A DNA stretch of 5,286 nt, taken from NCBI GenBank assembly GCA_017883125.1, contig JADGOD010000275.1:1-5286 (forward strand), in the 5' to 3' direction. Below, piece after piece: positions 1 through 5,286 of this stretch. The notes beneath the pieces are model-generated. The model saw nothing but the letters and a program-made list of their open reading frames with translations. It did no database searches and was not told the DNA's origin. The position numbers were made by a program, and so were the translations under genes. Position 1 is the stretch's first letter. Every line of letters begins with the position of its first letter. This stretch comes from Acidimicrobiales bacterium (GTDB lineage: Bacteria > Actinomycetota > Acidimicrobiia > Acidimicrobiales > RAAP-2).

Positions 1-270
1 GCGCAGCGCCACACGGTCCGTGATGCGAAGACCGGTGGTGTCTCTTCGATCGAGATCCACGGCGAGGACACCGACGGCCGGGCGCTCGATGTGGCGGGCC
101 GCACCCTGGCCGGAAACGCCCTGCCGACCTCGGCGCACGTCTGCATCAACTCGCTCATCGAGTGGGAGATGGCCGGTGGCCTGGGCTGGGGCGAGGACCA
201 GGACGTCTGGCCGGTGATCTCACTCGGTGACCTGCGCCATGCCCAGCCCCCCGCCGGTGGCTGGGCATAG
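1..270 (+). CDS. C-terminal 89 residues of a GWGEDQD-motif protein, possibly DUF7064/AttH-like (5'-truncated)
   Basis: Frame 1 is open from the window edge to TAG at 268-270, so only the C-terminus is visible. The reading is protein-like, with G/C-rich third positions. It includes a strand-rich part (SIEIHGEDTDGRALDV), a central AHVCINSLIEWEM segment and the motif GGLGWGEDQDVWPV close to the end. I associate the GWGEDQD ending with the DUF7064/AttH (lipocalin-like) proteins found beside APH-type phosphotransferase genes in actinobacteria. This comes from memory of the family, not from a search. No catalytic residue or membrane segment is visible. The next gene starts 26 bp after the stop, so the two are probably co-transcribed. 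Coding status is fairly sure; the family name is tentative and the function unknown. Confidence 0.72.
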   Translation, partial: AQRHTVRDAKTGGVSSIEIHGEDTDGRALDVAGRTLAGNALPTSAHVCINSLIEWEMAGGLGWGEDQDVWPVISLGDLRHAQPPAGGWA

Positions 271-282
271 AGATCGTGGAGC

Positions 283-292
283 AGGACGGAGG
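283..292 (+). promoter_or_regulatory. Ribosome binding site that selects the GTG start at 297
   Basis: AGGACGGAGG lies 4 nt before GTG 297, with its AGGA part 10 nt before. The alternative in-frame GTG at 276 has only a weak AGAG upstream. The purine-rich site therefore favours 297. Confidence 0.6.
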
Positions 293-296
293 ACAC

Positions 297-1646
297 GTGA
301 GCTACGAGTCATGGATCCAAGAGGTCACGGGGTCGACGGCCGCCGAGGTGCACCGCCGGCCGGGAGGCGGTCGCCACCAGGCCTTCGACGTCGAGGTCAC
401 CGATGCGGACGGCTCGAGACGAGAGCTCTTCCTCCGAGCGGACGCCGCCGAGCCACCTGGATATGAGCGCTACACCCTTCGCCGGGAGACCGAGATCTAC
501 AGGGCCCTCGGCCCGACACCGGTCCCCGTGCCGAAGGTGATCGCCCTCCACCCTGAGCGGCCAGCGGTGCTGATGGAGCGCTCCGCCGGGGCGGCCCGCT
601 ACGCCGGGCTCGACACCGAGGTCCGCCAGCGGGTGATCGACTCCTTCGTGCCGATCCTGGCCGAACTCCACGACCTCGACGTGACCAGCCTCGAGCTCCC
701 GAGCCTGCTCCCGGCGAGGTCGATCCGAGACCACGTGGTCGACGAGATCGACTCGTGGGAGTCCCGCCTCGAGGGGATGGGTGAGCCCCAGGGATTCCTG
801 CGCGCCTGCTTCGCCTGGCTCCGGGCCAACGCGCCCGACGTCCCCGGCCCGCCGTCGCTGGTCCAGGGTGACACCGGGCCGGGGAACTTCCTCCACGACG
901 GAGTGGAGGTGACCGCCGTCCTCGACTGGGAGCTGGCCCACCTCGGTGACCCCATGGAGGATCTGGCGTGGCTGGCCACCCGCAACGCCCAGGAGCCGGT
1001 CCCCGACTACCTCGGGTTCGTCGCCGCCTACGAAGCGCTCCGCGGCCCGGTCGATGTCTTCCGGATCCGGTACCACATGGTCTTCGCCGAGCTCCGGATC
1101 GCCGTGCTCTCCGCCCGGAGGGAGGGCGGGGAGAGAGACCTCCTCGGCGAGGTCGGCAACGGCCTCATCTACGGCGCCCTCCACAAACGGCTGACCGTCG
1201 AGGCCCTCGCCGGTGCCCTCGGCGTGGCGCTGGCTCCACTCGAGCTGGCCGACGACGCCCCCGAGACCGAGCAAGGGGATCTCTACGACGCCGCGCTGGC
1301 CCAGATCAGCGAGATCATCGTGCCGGCCATCTCCGACCCCTTCGCCGCAGCCCGGGCCAAGAGCCTGGCCCGGATCGTGAAGTACCTCCGGGGCGTCGAC
1401 CGTTTCGGTGAGGCCCACCGGGCCGCCGAGGAAGGTGACCTGGCCACCCTTCTCGGCCACCAGGTCGCCTCGATCCTTGTCGGTCGAGCCGAAGTCGAGG
1501 GACGGGTCCTCGCCGGAGAGCTGGACGCTCGAGACCTCCTTTCCTCCGCCTGGGAGTCCGTGCGCCGGGAGCACCAGGCCATGGTCGGCGCCATGGGGGT
1601 CCTCGCCACCCGCCACCTTCCGGATCTGACGCCACTCGAGGCGTGA
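297..1646 (+). CDS. Phosphotransferase family protein (APH fold) with C-terminal helical extension
   Basis: From GTG 297 the product is 449 residues; a GTG at 276 would add seven. The N-lobe shows GGRHQAFDV, then LFLR (R47, where kinases usually have Lys) and RRETEIYRAL (helix-C Glu about 64-66). The C-lobe shows VQGDTGPGNF, with catalytic Asp192 and Asn197, and LDWELAHLGDP, with metal-binding Asp210. This is the Brenner/DxD architecture of aminoglycoside and small-molecule kinases, with Gln replacing the usual His of HGD. Residues from about 328 onward form a helical extension (DLYDAALAQISEIIVPAISD) resembling the DUF6285 domain often fused to this family. It probably acts in the cytoplasm as an ATP-dependent kinase of a small hydroxylated molecule. 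The substrate is unknown, and I do not infer antibiotic resistance. It sits between the GWGEDQD gene and the SMP-30 gene, all on one strand with short gaps. Confidence 0.88.
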   Translation: MSYESWIQEVTGSTAAEVHRRPGGGRHQAFDVEVTDADGSRRELFLRADAAEPPGYERYTLRRETEIYRALGPTPVPVPKVIALHPERPAVLMERSAGAARYAGLDTEVRQRVIDSFVPILAELHDLDVTSLELPSLLPARSIRDHVVDEIDSWESRLEGMGEPQGFLRACFAWLRANAPDVPGPPSLVQGDTGPGNFLHDGVEVTAVLDWELAHLGDPMEDLAWLATRNAQEPVPDYLGFVAAYEALRGPVDVFRIRYHMVFAELRIAVLSARREGGERDLLGEVGNGLIYGALHKRLTVEALAGALGVALAPLELADDAPETEQGDLYDAALAQISEIIVPAISDPFAAARAKSLARIVKYLRGVDRFGEAHRAAEEGDLATLLGHQVASILVGRAEVEGRVLAGELDARDLLSSAWESVRREHQAMVGAMGVLATRHLPDLTPLEA

Positions 1647-1712
1647 TCCGCTCATCGCGCACCCAGCCGGACCAGCGACCCGGCCACCCAAGGCCGTGAC
1701 GATCGAACAGAT

Positions 1713-1718
1713 GAGGGG
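1713..1718 (+). promoter_or_regulatory. Ribosome binding site that selects the ATG start at 1723
   Basis: GAGGGG sits 4 nt before ATG 1723. The in-frame alternatives, GTG 1696 and ATG 1711, lack a comparable purine block, so 1723 is preferred. Confidence 0.55.
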
Positions 1719-1722
1719 AACC

Positions 1723-2658
1723 ATGCGACGAGCCCAGCTTCAAGAGGTCGAGATCATCACCGAGGGCCTCGAGTTCCCCGAGGGCCCGGTCGCCATGGCC
1801 GACGGATCGGTGCTGGTCGTCGAGATCGATGGGGGGCGCCTGACGCGGGTCGATCCCGCCACGGGGAAGAAGGCCACCGTCGCTGCGTGCGGTGACGGCC
1901 CCAACGGAGCAGCCATCGGTCCCGACGGCAAGGTCTACATCTGCAACAATGGCGGGATCGGCAACAGGGAGTCGGTCGGGCGGATCCAACGGGTCGACCT
2001 CATCGACGGATCAGTCGAAGACCTCTATGTGGAGTGCGACGGTCGCCCGCTCATCGCCCCCAACGATCTGGTCTTCGATTCGACGGGCGGCTTCTGGTTC
2101 ACCGACCACGGGGCCCGCGGCAAGCGGAACGCCAAGCTCGGCGGGATCTTCTACGCGCACAGCGATGGATCGATGATCCGCGAGGTCCTTGCGTCTCTCG
2201 ACGCTCCCAACGGCATCGGCCTGAGTCCGGACGAGGACGTCCTCTACTACTCCGAGACCCTCACCGCCCGGGTCATCCGGCGCAGGATCGCCGCCCCGGG
2301 GGAGCTCGAGGCGACTAACGGCACCGACGTCTGGGCCGCCATCCACAACGAGCCGCTCGACCCCTGGGTCGTCCTCGGCCGGCTCCCCGGCTACGCGCTG
2401 CTCGACTCGATGGCCATCGAGGCAGGGGGGAAGGTCTGCGTCGGGACCCTCCTTGAGGGAGGGATCACCGTCCTCGACCCGGCGAGCACCGAGATCGAGC
2501 TCCTCGAGGTCCCCGAGGCGATGAGGGATCTGATGATCACGAACATCTGCTTCGCCGGGGACGACCTCACCACGGCGTACCTCACGGGCTCGCAGACCGG
2601 CCGGCTCCTTGGCTGCAGATGGCCACGTCCAGGTCTCATGCTCGCCTTCAACGCCTGA
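1723..2658 (+). CDS. SMP-30/gluconolactonase/LRE family protein (six-bladed beta-propeller hydrolase)
   Basis: The product is 311 residues from ATG 1723, the normal length for the family. It starts directly with the family's first strand, EGLEFPEGPVA, where Glu20 is the expected metal ligand. The remaining ligands are in order: Asn114 in APNDLVFDSTGGFWFTD, Asn163 in DAPNGIGLSPDEDVLYYSET and Asp228 in LLDSMAIEAGGKVCVGTL. The full Glu-Asn-Asn-Asp set argues for an active divalent-metal lactonase or esterase, as in gluconolactonase, luciferin-regenerating enzyme and human SMP-30. The C-terminus (TGSQTGRLLGCRWPRPGLML) closes the propeller normally. No signal peptide is seen, so it is probably cytoplasmic. 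The 76-bp gap after the kinase gene, with no obvious promoter, suggests co-transcription. The substrate cannot be told from sequence; sugar lactone is only the family default. Confidence 0.9.
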   Translation: MRRAQLQEVEIITEGLEFPEGPVAMADGSVLVVEIDGGRLTRVDPATGKKATVAACGDGPNGAAIGPDGKVYICNNGGIGNRESVGRIQRVDLIDGSVEDLYVECDGRPLIAPNDLVFDSTGGFWFTDHGARGKRNAKLGGIFYAHSDGSMIREVLASLDAPNGIGLSPDEDVLYYSETLTARVIRRRIAAPGELEATNGTDVWAAIHNEPLDPWVVLGRLPGYALLDSMAIEAGGKVCVGTLLEGGITVLDPASTEIELLEVPEAMRDLMITNICFAGDDLTTAYLTGSQTGRLLGCRWPRPGLMLAFNA

Positions 2659-2666
2659 GCACCGGG

Positions 2667-2682
2667 CCTCGGAGCCCCGAGG
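2667..2682 (+). terminator. Short GC hairpin just after the SMP-30 gene, weak terminator candidate
   Basis: CCTCGG (2667-2672) pairs perfectly with CCGAGG (2677-2682) around a 4-nt loop, 8 nt after the stop codon. No T-run follows. It may end the upstream operon or only stabilise its 3' end. Confidence 0.3.
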
Positions 2683-2688
2683 AGGGCC

Positions 2689-2782
2689 GGATCCAGCCCA
2701 GATCCCGAGAACTCGATGCCTCTGAGGTGGGCGTCTCCGCGTATTTACGAGAATCACCCAAAGAGCATTTGGGGCTGGATCC
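2689..2782. repeat. 11-bp perfect inverted repeat spanning 94 bp
   Basis: GGATCCAGCCC (2689-2699) is the exact reverse complement of GGGCTGGATCC (2772-2782), with 72 nt between. The pair sits at the boundary between the GC-rich operon and the A+T-rich patch. Beside it, a second arm set pairs GA+CCCGTC (2778-2786, one bulged T) with GACGGGTC (2819-2826). No transposase or target-site duplication is visible, so this is recorded as a repeat only. It could form a long stem in RNA or be the scar of a small element. Confidence 0.45.
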
Positions 2783-2938
2783 CGTCACGATATGGACTAC
2801 ATCGAAGGGCACTATACCGACGGGTCAGTGCATTTCTATTTAATGAATAGTCAAAATAGGATCTTGATAACAGTCACCGAGAGTATTCAGGGCGTATTAA
2901 CGAATTACATTGATGAATTTCGGGCGGTAGGCCGAGCC
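2783..2938. other. A+T-rich gene-free patch with a doubtful short reading frame
   Basis: By hand count, 2827-2921 contains 31 G/C in 95 nt (about 33%), against roughly two thirds G+C in the flanking genes. A frame opens at ATG 2792 and closes at TGA 3059-3061 (89 codons). Its first half (MDYIEGHYTDGSVHFYLMNS) reads somewhat like protein, but it uses codons rare in the neighbours (tta, ata, agg, agt), lacks a good ribosome binding site, and its second half runs through strong hairpins. I do not call it a gene. The composition suggests a regulatory or curved intergenic segment, or a remnant of imported DNA. I recognise no known element in it. Confidence 0.5.
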
Positions 2939-3081
2939 TGCGGCGCTGTTCAGTTGACGCCGCATCTCCGCCGCCACCTCCCAAACGCTCAATGGCGGCA
3001 ACCTCAACCCTCACTTGAGGCTCTCAGACGGCCAAATTCGGCCTCTGGGGCCATTTCTTGAGAAATAATTAATAAGGCCCT
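2939..3081. repeat. Cluster of consecutive inverted repeats (possible structured RNA)
   Basis: Five stems follow one another with almost no spacing. TGCGGCG (2939-2945) pairs with 2958-2964. GCCGCCA (2970-2976) pairs with TGGCGGC (2993-2999). CCTCAA (3002-3007) pairs with TTGAGG (3015-3020). GGGCC (3048-3052) pairs with GGCCC (3076-3080) and encloses ATTTC (3053-3057) paired with GAAAT (3062-3066). A GGCC/GGCC pair lies at about 3030-3043. All are perfect matches. The density is more than expected for ordinary spacer and suggests a folded transcript or a cruciform-prone region. Strand is undetermined, and I match it to no known RNA family. Confidence 0.4.
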
Positions 3082-3112
3082 TTACCTGGACTTTCTTTCG
3101 CGACTCCGCCAA

Positions 3113-3480
3113 GAGGACTCCTGGAGACGCCCAAAATCGCTTATCTCGTCACTCCGGCACCCTAAAGTTTTGACTTGTACCCACAACCCGGGCTCACGAG
3201 CTCCGGGAGGACGGTCACCGAGGGAGTCCTCAACCGAGGATTCCTGTAGGGGCCAAGGAGGCAATGCATCAAGATCCAAATGGCACACGGAGATGCGGGT
3301 GGAATTCCCCCCTCCTGGAGGCCACGGGTACATCCGGCCAACCACGCTTGCGAGAGGATGATCTAAATCCCCGGCTGTTCGTTTCTGCAGCCCGCGAGAT
3401 CACTGGAATAACGGCCGAGTTCCCGCACACCGACCAACTGAAAGATCATCGGAGACCTTGTGCTCCGTAGACCCCGAAGA
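3113..3480 (+). promoter_or_regulatory. Structured 5' leader of the Rpf-like gene; candidate riboswitch (c-di-AMP/ydaO-like, unproven)
   Basis: No gene is visible here, but foldable elements are dense. One hairpin is 3187-3194 with 3199-3207 (CCCGG/CCGGG plus GCT/AGC, one bulge). A 10-bp stem is 3222-3231 with 3236-3245 (two G-U pairs, loop AACC). GCATC 3266-3270 pairs with GATGC 3292-3296. GATGATCT 3357-3364 pairs with AGATCATC 3443-3450. CGGAG 3450-3454 pairs with CTCCG 3463-3467, just before the ribosome binding site. The order ATTCC, GGAGGCAA, hairpin, GGGTGGAAT, then CATCCGGCCAACC and TTGCG loosely recalls the ydaO riboswitch order (GGAGGAACC, hairpin, GGGGUGAAU, CCCGACAGCUAACC, GGCG). 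The most conserved blocks are imperfect and the P4/P5 region is too short. c-di-AMP riboswitches are known upstream of actinobacterial rpf genes, which supports but does not prove the idea. No clear promoter was found; TAAAGT at 3163-3168 is a possible -10. Confidence 0.35.
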
Positions 3481-3488
3481 AGGAAGGA
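3481..3488 (+). promoter_or_regulatory. Ribosome binding site of the Rpf-like gene
   Basis: AGGAAGGA ends 9 nt before ATG 3498 and supports this start, which also places a signal peptide exactly at the N-terminus. Confidence 0.7.
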
Positions 3489-3497
3489 CGCGGATCT

Positions 3498-4055
3498 ATG
3501 CACCGTCGTCGTTACGCCCTGCTGGCTGTCTCAGCCATCACGGCCCTAACCATCACCACAATGGCCACTGCCGGAGCTCTCGCCCCGACGGCCCACACCA
3601 GAACAACCAAGCCGGTCACCATCGCCCAGCCAGCCATGGCTGCGGCGTCCTATGTGATCCCGGCCCCAGGCGTTGGGGGCATCAACCTCACGACCCAGGC
3701 CGTGTCGAACGAGATCGAGGTCACCAGGCACAACCAAGAGGTAGCCGCCGCGCTGACGGCCCTCGTCCAGGCGAGGTTCGACCAGGCGACCGCCGAGGCG
3801 GTAGCTGCCGTGCAGACCCCCATGTGGTCCTGCATCCGCAGTGCCGAGTCGAACGACCAGTACTCGCTGATCTCGGGTGCCTACGGCATCCTGATCTCGA
3901 CCTGGTGGGCCTTCCAGTCAGTCTGGGCTCCCCTGGGCAACTGGTCGACCCCTGGAGAGGCCCCACCGGCCGTCCAGGACCTCGTCGCCTACCACCTCTA
4001 CCAAGTAGGTGGCGGCTTCGGTGGGTGGCACAACCGCTGCACCGGGATCAACTAG
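3498..4055 (+). CDS. Secreted Rpf-like transglycosylase (resuscitation-promoting-factor domain)
   Basis: The product is 185 residues. It begins with a classic signal peptide: HRRR at 2-5, a hydrophobic stretch at about 6-29, and a likely cut after AGA27 or ALA29. A low-complexity Ala/Thr/Pro linker and a helical stretch (about 70-107) follow. The C-terminal domain (about 109-185) starts MWSCIRSAESNDQY, continues GAYGILISTWWAF and ends GGGFGGWHNRCTG. This matches the lysozyme-like Rpf/transglycosylase fold. Glu117 is the expected catalytic acid, and Cys112 and Cys181 can form the domain's disulfide. Such enzymes cleave peptidoglycan glycan strands outside the membrane and promote growth resumption or cell separation. 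The domain is divergent: the usual CES order is replaced by C-4-ES, and the YQF part of the active-site loop reads YGIL. No LysM or other wall-binding domain is present. A 440-bp structured leader suggests RNA-level control. Confidence 0.88.
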   Translation: MHRRRYALLAVSAITALTITTMATAGALAPTAHTRTTKPVTIAQPAMAAASYVIPAPGVGGINLTTQAVSNEIEVTRHNQEVAAALTALVQARFDQATAEAVAAVQTPMWSCIRSAESNDQYSLISGAYGILISTWWAFQSVWAPLGNWSTPGEAPPAVQDLVAYHLYQVGGGFGGWHNRCTGIN

Positions 4056-4082
4056 GCGTCGTCACCGACGCTCCCGGGTTGC

Positions 4083-4129
4083 CGAGACGACCGCCTTGTC
4101 CTCGTTGCGAGGAGGGGGCGGTCGTCTCG
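4083..4129. terminator. Long bidirectional hairpin between the convergent rpf-like and pgi genes
   Basis: A 13-bp perfect stem (4083-4095 with 4117-4129) encloses a 6-bp perfect stem TCCTCG/CGAGGA (4099-4104 with 4108-4113) on a TTG loop. It starts 27 nt after the rpf-like stop and 22 nt beyond the pgi stop on the other strand. Neither side has a T-run, so it would be an I-shaped terminator of the kind common in actinobacteria, serving both genes. Confidence 0.75.
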
Positions 4130-4151
4130 CGCCCGGTTCCGAGCGGTCGCC

Positions 4152-5286
4152 TTAGATCTGGCGCGAGGAGCGATAGCGCTCGAGGGCCCGTGCCGTCGAG
4201 AGGTCGTGGGAGCTCGGTCCGGCCGGCGCGCCCAGCTCGGCCGAGATCCGCTCGGCGATCACCTTGCCGGCCTCGACGCCCCACTGATCGAACGAGTCGA
4301 TGCCGAGCACCGCGCCTTGGACGGCGGTCTCGTGCTCGTAGAGGGCGACCAGGGCCCCGAGCGTCCTCGGGTCGAGCTCATCGAGGAGCAGCAGGGTCGA
4401 GGGTCGGTTGCCCGGGAGCACCCGGTGCGCTGCTTGATTCGACGGGACGCCGGCCGCTGCGAGGTCGGCCGCCGAGACCCCGAAGCCGAGCACCTCGGCC
4501 TGGGCGAAGAGGTTGGCCATCAGCAGGTCGTGGGCACCGAGGTCGTCGCTCATGGCCCTGAGCACCCCGATCAGGTCGACGGGGACCAGGTGGGTCCCCT
4601 GGTGGAGGAGCTGGAAGAAGGCGTGCTGGGCGTCGGTGCCGGTCGATCCCCACACGATCGGGCCCGTCGGCACGCCCATGGGCTCGCCCTGGGCATCAAC
4701 CGACTTGCCGTTCGACTCCATCTCGAGCTGCTGGAGGAAGGGGGCGAAGAGGCCGAGGTCGGCGGCGTAGGAGACCACGGCGAAGGTCTCGCAGCGCATG
4801 AACACCGAGTACCAGAGGCGCATGAGCCCCATCAGGACCGGCAGGTTCTCCTCGAGGGGGGCGGATGCGAAGTGGTCGTCCATCGCTCGGAAGCCCTCGA
4901 GGAACTCGGCGAAGCCCTCGACGCCGATCGACAGCATCACCGGCAGGCCGATGGCCGAGGAGATCGAGAACCGCCCGCCGACGGACTCCGGGATCGGGAA
5001 GATCGACCCCGGATCGACGCCGAAGGCCTCTGCGGCCTCCGGGCGAGCGGTGACGGCGACCAAGTGCACCGAGACCGCCTCGACACCGAGCGCGCCCTTG
5101 AGCCAGTTCGTGGCCTTGGTGGCGTTCGCCATCGTCTCGAGGGTTCTGAACGTCTTCGACGAGATCACGACCAGCGTGGCGGCCGGATCGAGCCCGCAGA
5201 TCGCCGCCTCGAACGACGCCCCGTCGATGTTGGTGGCGAAGCGCAGATCGAGCGAGCCGCTGGCGTGGCGCCTCAGGGCCGAGACC
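4152..5286 (-). CDS. pgi: Glucose-6-phosphate isomerase, C-terminal 377 residues (5' end beyond window)
   Basis: The frame is open from the right edge to TAA at 4154-4152. The family is usually about 540-550 residues, so roughly 165 are missing; the GTG at 5168 is an internal Val, not a start. The enzyme interconverts glucose-6-phosphate and fructose-6-phosphate in cytoplasmic glycolysis and gluconeogenesis. In the visible numbering, the SIS-domain phosphate-binding motif SSKTFRTLETM is at about 42-52. The first family signature, SVGGRFSISSAIG, contains Arg105. GPIVWGSTGTDAQHAF and LLHQGT follow, then GNRPS, and the second signature SFDQWGVEAGK contains the catalytic Lys341. Aligned by hand to E. 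coli Pgi there is no gap from Arg105 to residue 245. On that alignment the catalytic Glu355 column is Ser214 and the His386 column is Met245. The stretch between 245 and 341 is about 30 residues shorter than in E. coli. The gene converges on the rpf-like gene. Confidence 0.96.
   Translation of the reverse strand, partial: VSALRRHASGSLDLRFATNIDGASFEAAICGLDPAATLVVISSKTFRTLETMANATKATNWLKGALGVEAVSVHLVAVTARPEAAEAFGVDPGSIFPIPESVGGRFSISSAIGLPVMLSIGVEGFAEFLEGFRAMDDHFASAPLEENLPVLMGLMRLWYSVFMRCETFAVVSYAADLGLFAPFLQQLEMESNGKSVDAQGEPMGVPTGPIVWGSTGTDAQHAFFQLLHQGTHLVPVDLIGVLRAMSDDLGAHDLLMANLFAQAEVLGFGVSAADLAAAGVPSNQAAHRVLPGNRPSTLLLLDELDPRTLGALVALYEHETAVQGAVLGIDSFDQWGVEAGKVIAERISAELGAPAGPSSHDLSTARALERYRSSRQI

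Noticed and set aside
276..296. Upstream GTG start for the phosphotransferase
   Set aside because: Weak ribosome binding site compared with the AGGACGGAGG in front of GTG 297. It cannot be fully excluded.
309..1724. 471-codon minus-strand open frame
   Set aside because: It is the antisense shadow of the phosphotransferase gene, and its product is low-complexity and matches no recognisable fold.
2792..3061. 89-codon plus-strand reading frame as a gene
   Set aside because: No good ribosome binding site, codons unlike the neighbours, and its second half coincides with perfect hairpins. Kept only as an observation.
3170..3175. TTGACT as a -35 promoter box
   Set aside because: No -10-like hexamer at 16-18 nt downstream, where the sequence is the GC-rich hairpin at 3187-3207.
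3290..3363. FMN-riboswitch-like pieces (GGGTGGAATTCCC and GAGAGGATG)
   Set aside because: The order and the other conserved arms of the FMN element are missing and there is no riboflavin gene nearby.
2659..3497. tRNA gene or CRISPR array in the long spacer
   Set aside because: No T-loop (GTTCGAATC-like) or acceptor-stem pattern, and no regularly spaced direct repeats.
3458..4561. 367-codon plus-strand open frame crossing the rpf-like stop and the pgi gene
   Set aside because: Arg/Pro/Gly-rich out-of-frame reading that runs through two real genes and the terminator.

Overview
The window is about two thirds G+C, uses GTG starts, and has the protein signatures of an actinobacterium. Best guess is an environmental, Acidimicrobiia-like lineage; this is inferred from protein style and cannot be settled from sequence alone. 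There are four clear coding regions on the left and centre and one on the right edge, separated by an unusually long gene-free stretch of 839 bp.

Positions 1-2658 hold three closely spaced plus-strand genes that look like one operon: the C-terminus of a GWGEDQD-type protein (tentatively DUF7064/AttH-like), an APH-fold phosphotransferase with a C-terminal helical extension, and an SMP-30/gluconolactonase-family beta-propeller with all its metal ligands. The first two are typical of actinobacterial catabolic or accessory clusters with unknown substrates. The set suggests modification and hydrolysis of a small molecule, but the sequence does not identify it.

Positions 2659-3497 have no convincing gene. 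This stretch contains a short hairpin after the SMP-30 stop, an 11-bp perfect inverted repeat, a strikingly A+T-rich patch (31 G/C in 95 nt at 2827-2921), a run of consecutive hairpins (2939-3081), and a strongly structured leader that runs up to the next gene. The leader is the best candidate here for an uncharacterised regulatory element. It has several mutually exclusive pairings and a partial, imperfect likeness to the c-di-AMP (ydaO) riboswitch, a class known to control resuscitation-promoting-factor genes in actinobacteria.

Positions 3498-4055 encode a small secreted Rpf-like peptidoglycan transglycosylase. It converges on a minus-strand gene, the C-terminal 377 residues of glucose-6-phosphate isomerase (pgi), which runs off the right edge. 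A long symmetrical hairpin between the two stops can end both transcripts. The pgi product carries Ser and Met where E. coli Pgi has its catalytic Glu and His, which deserves checking.
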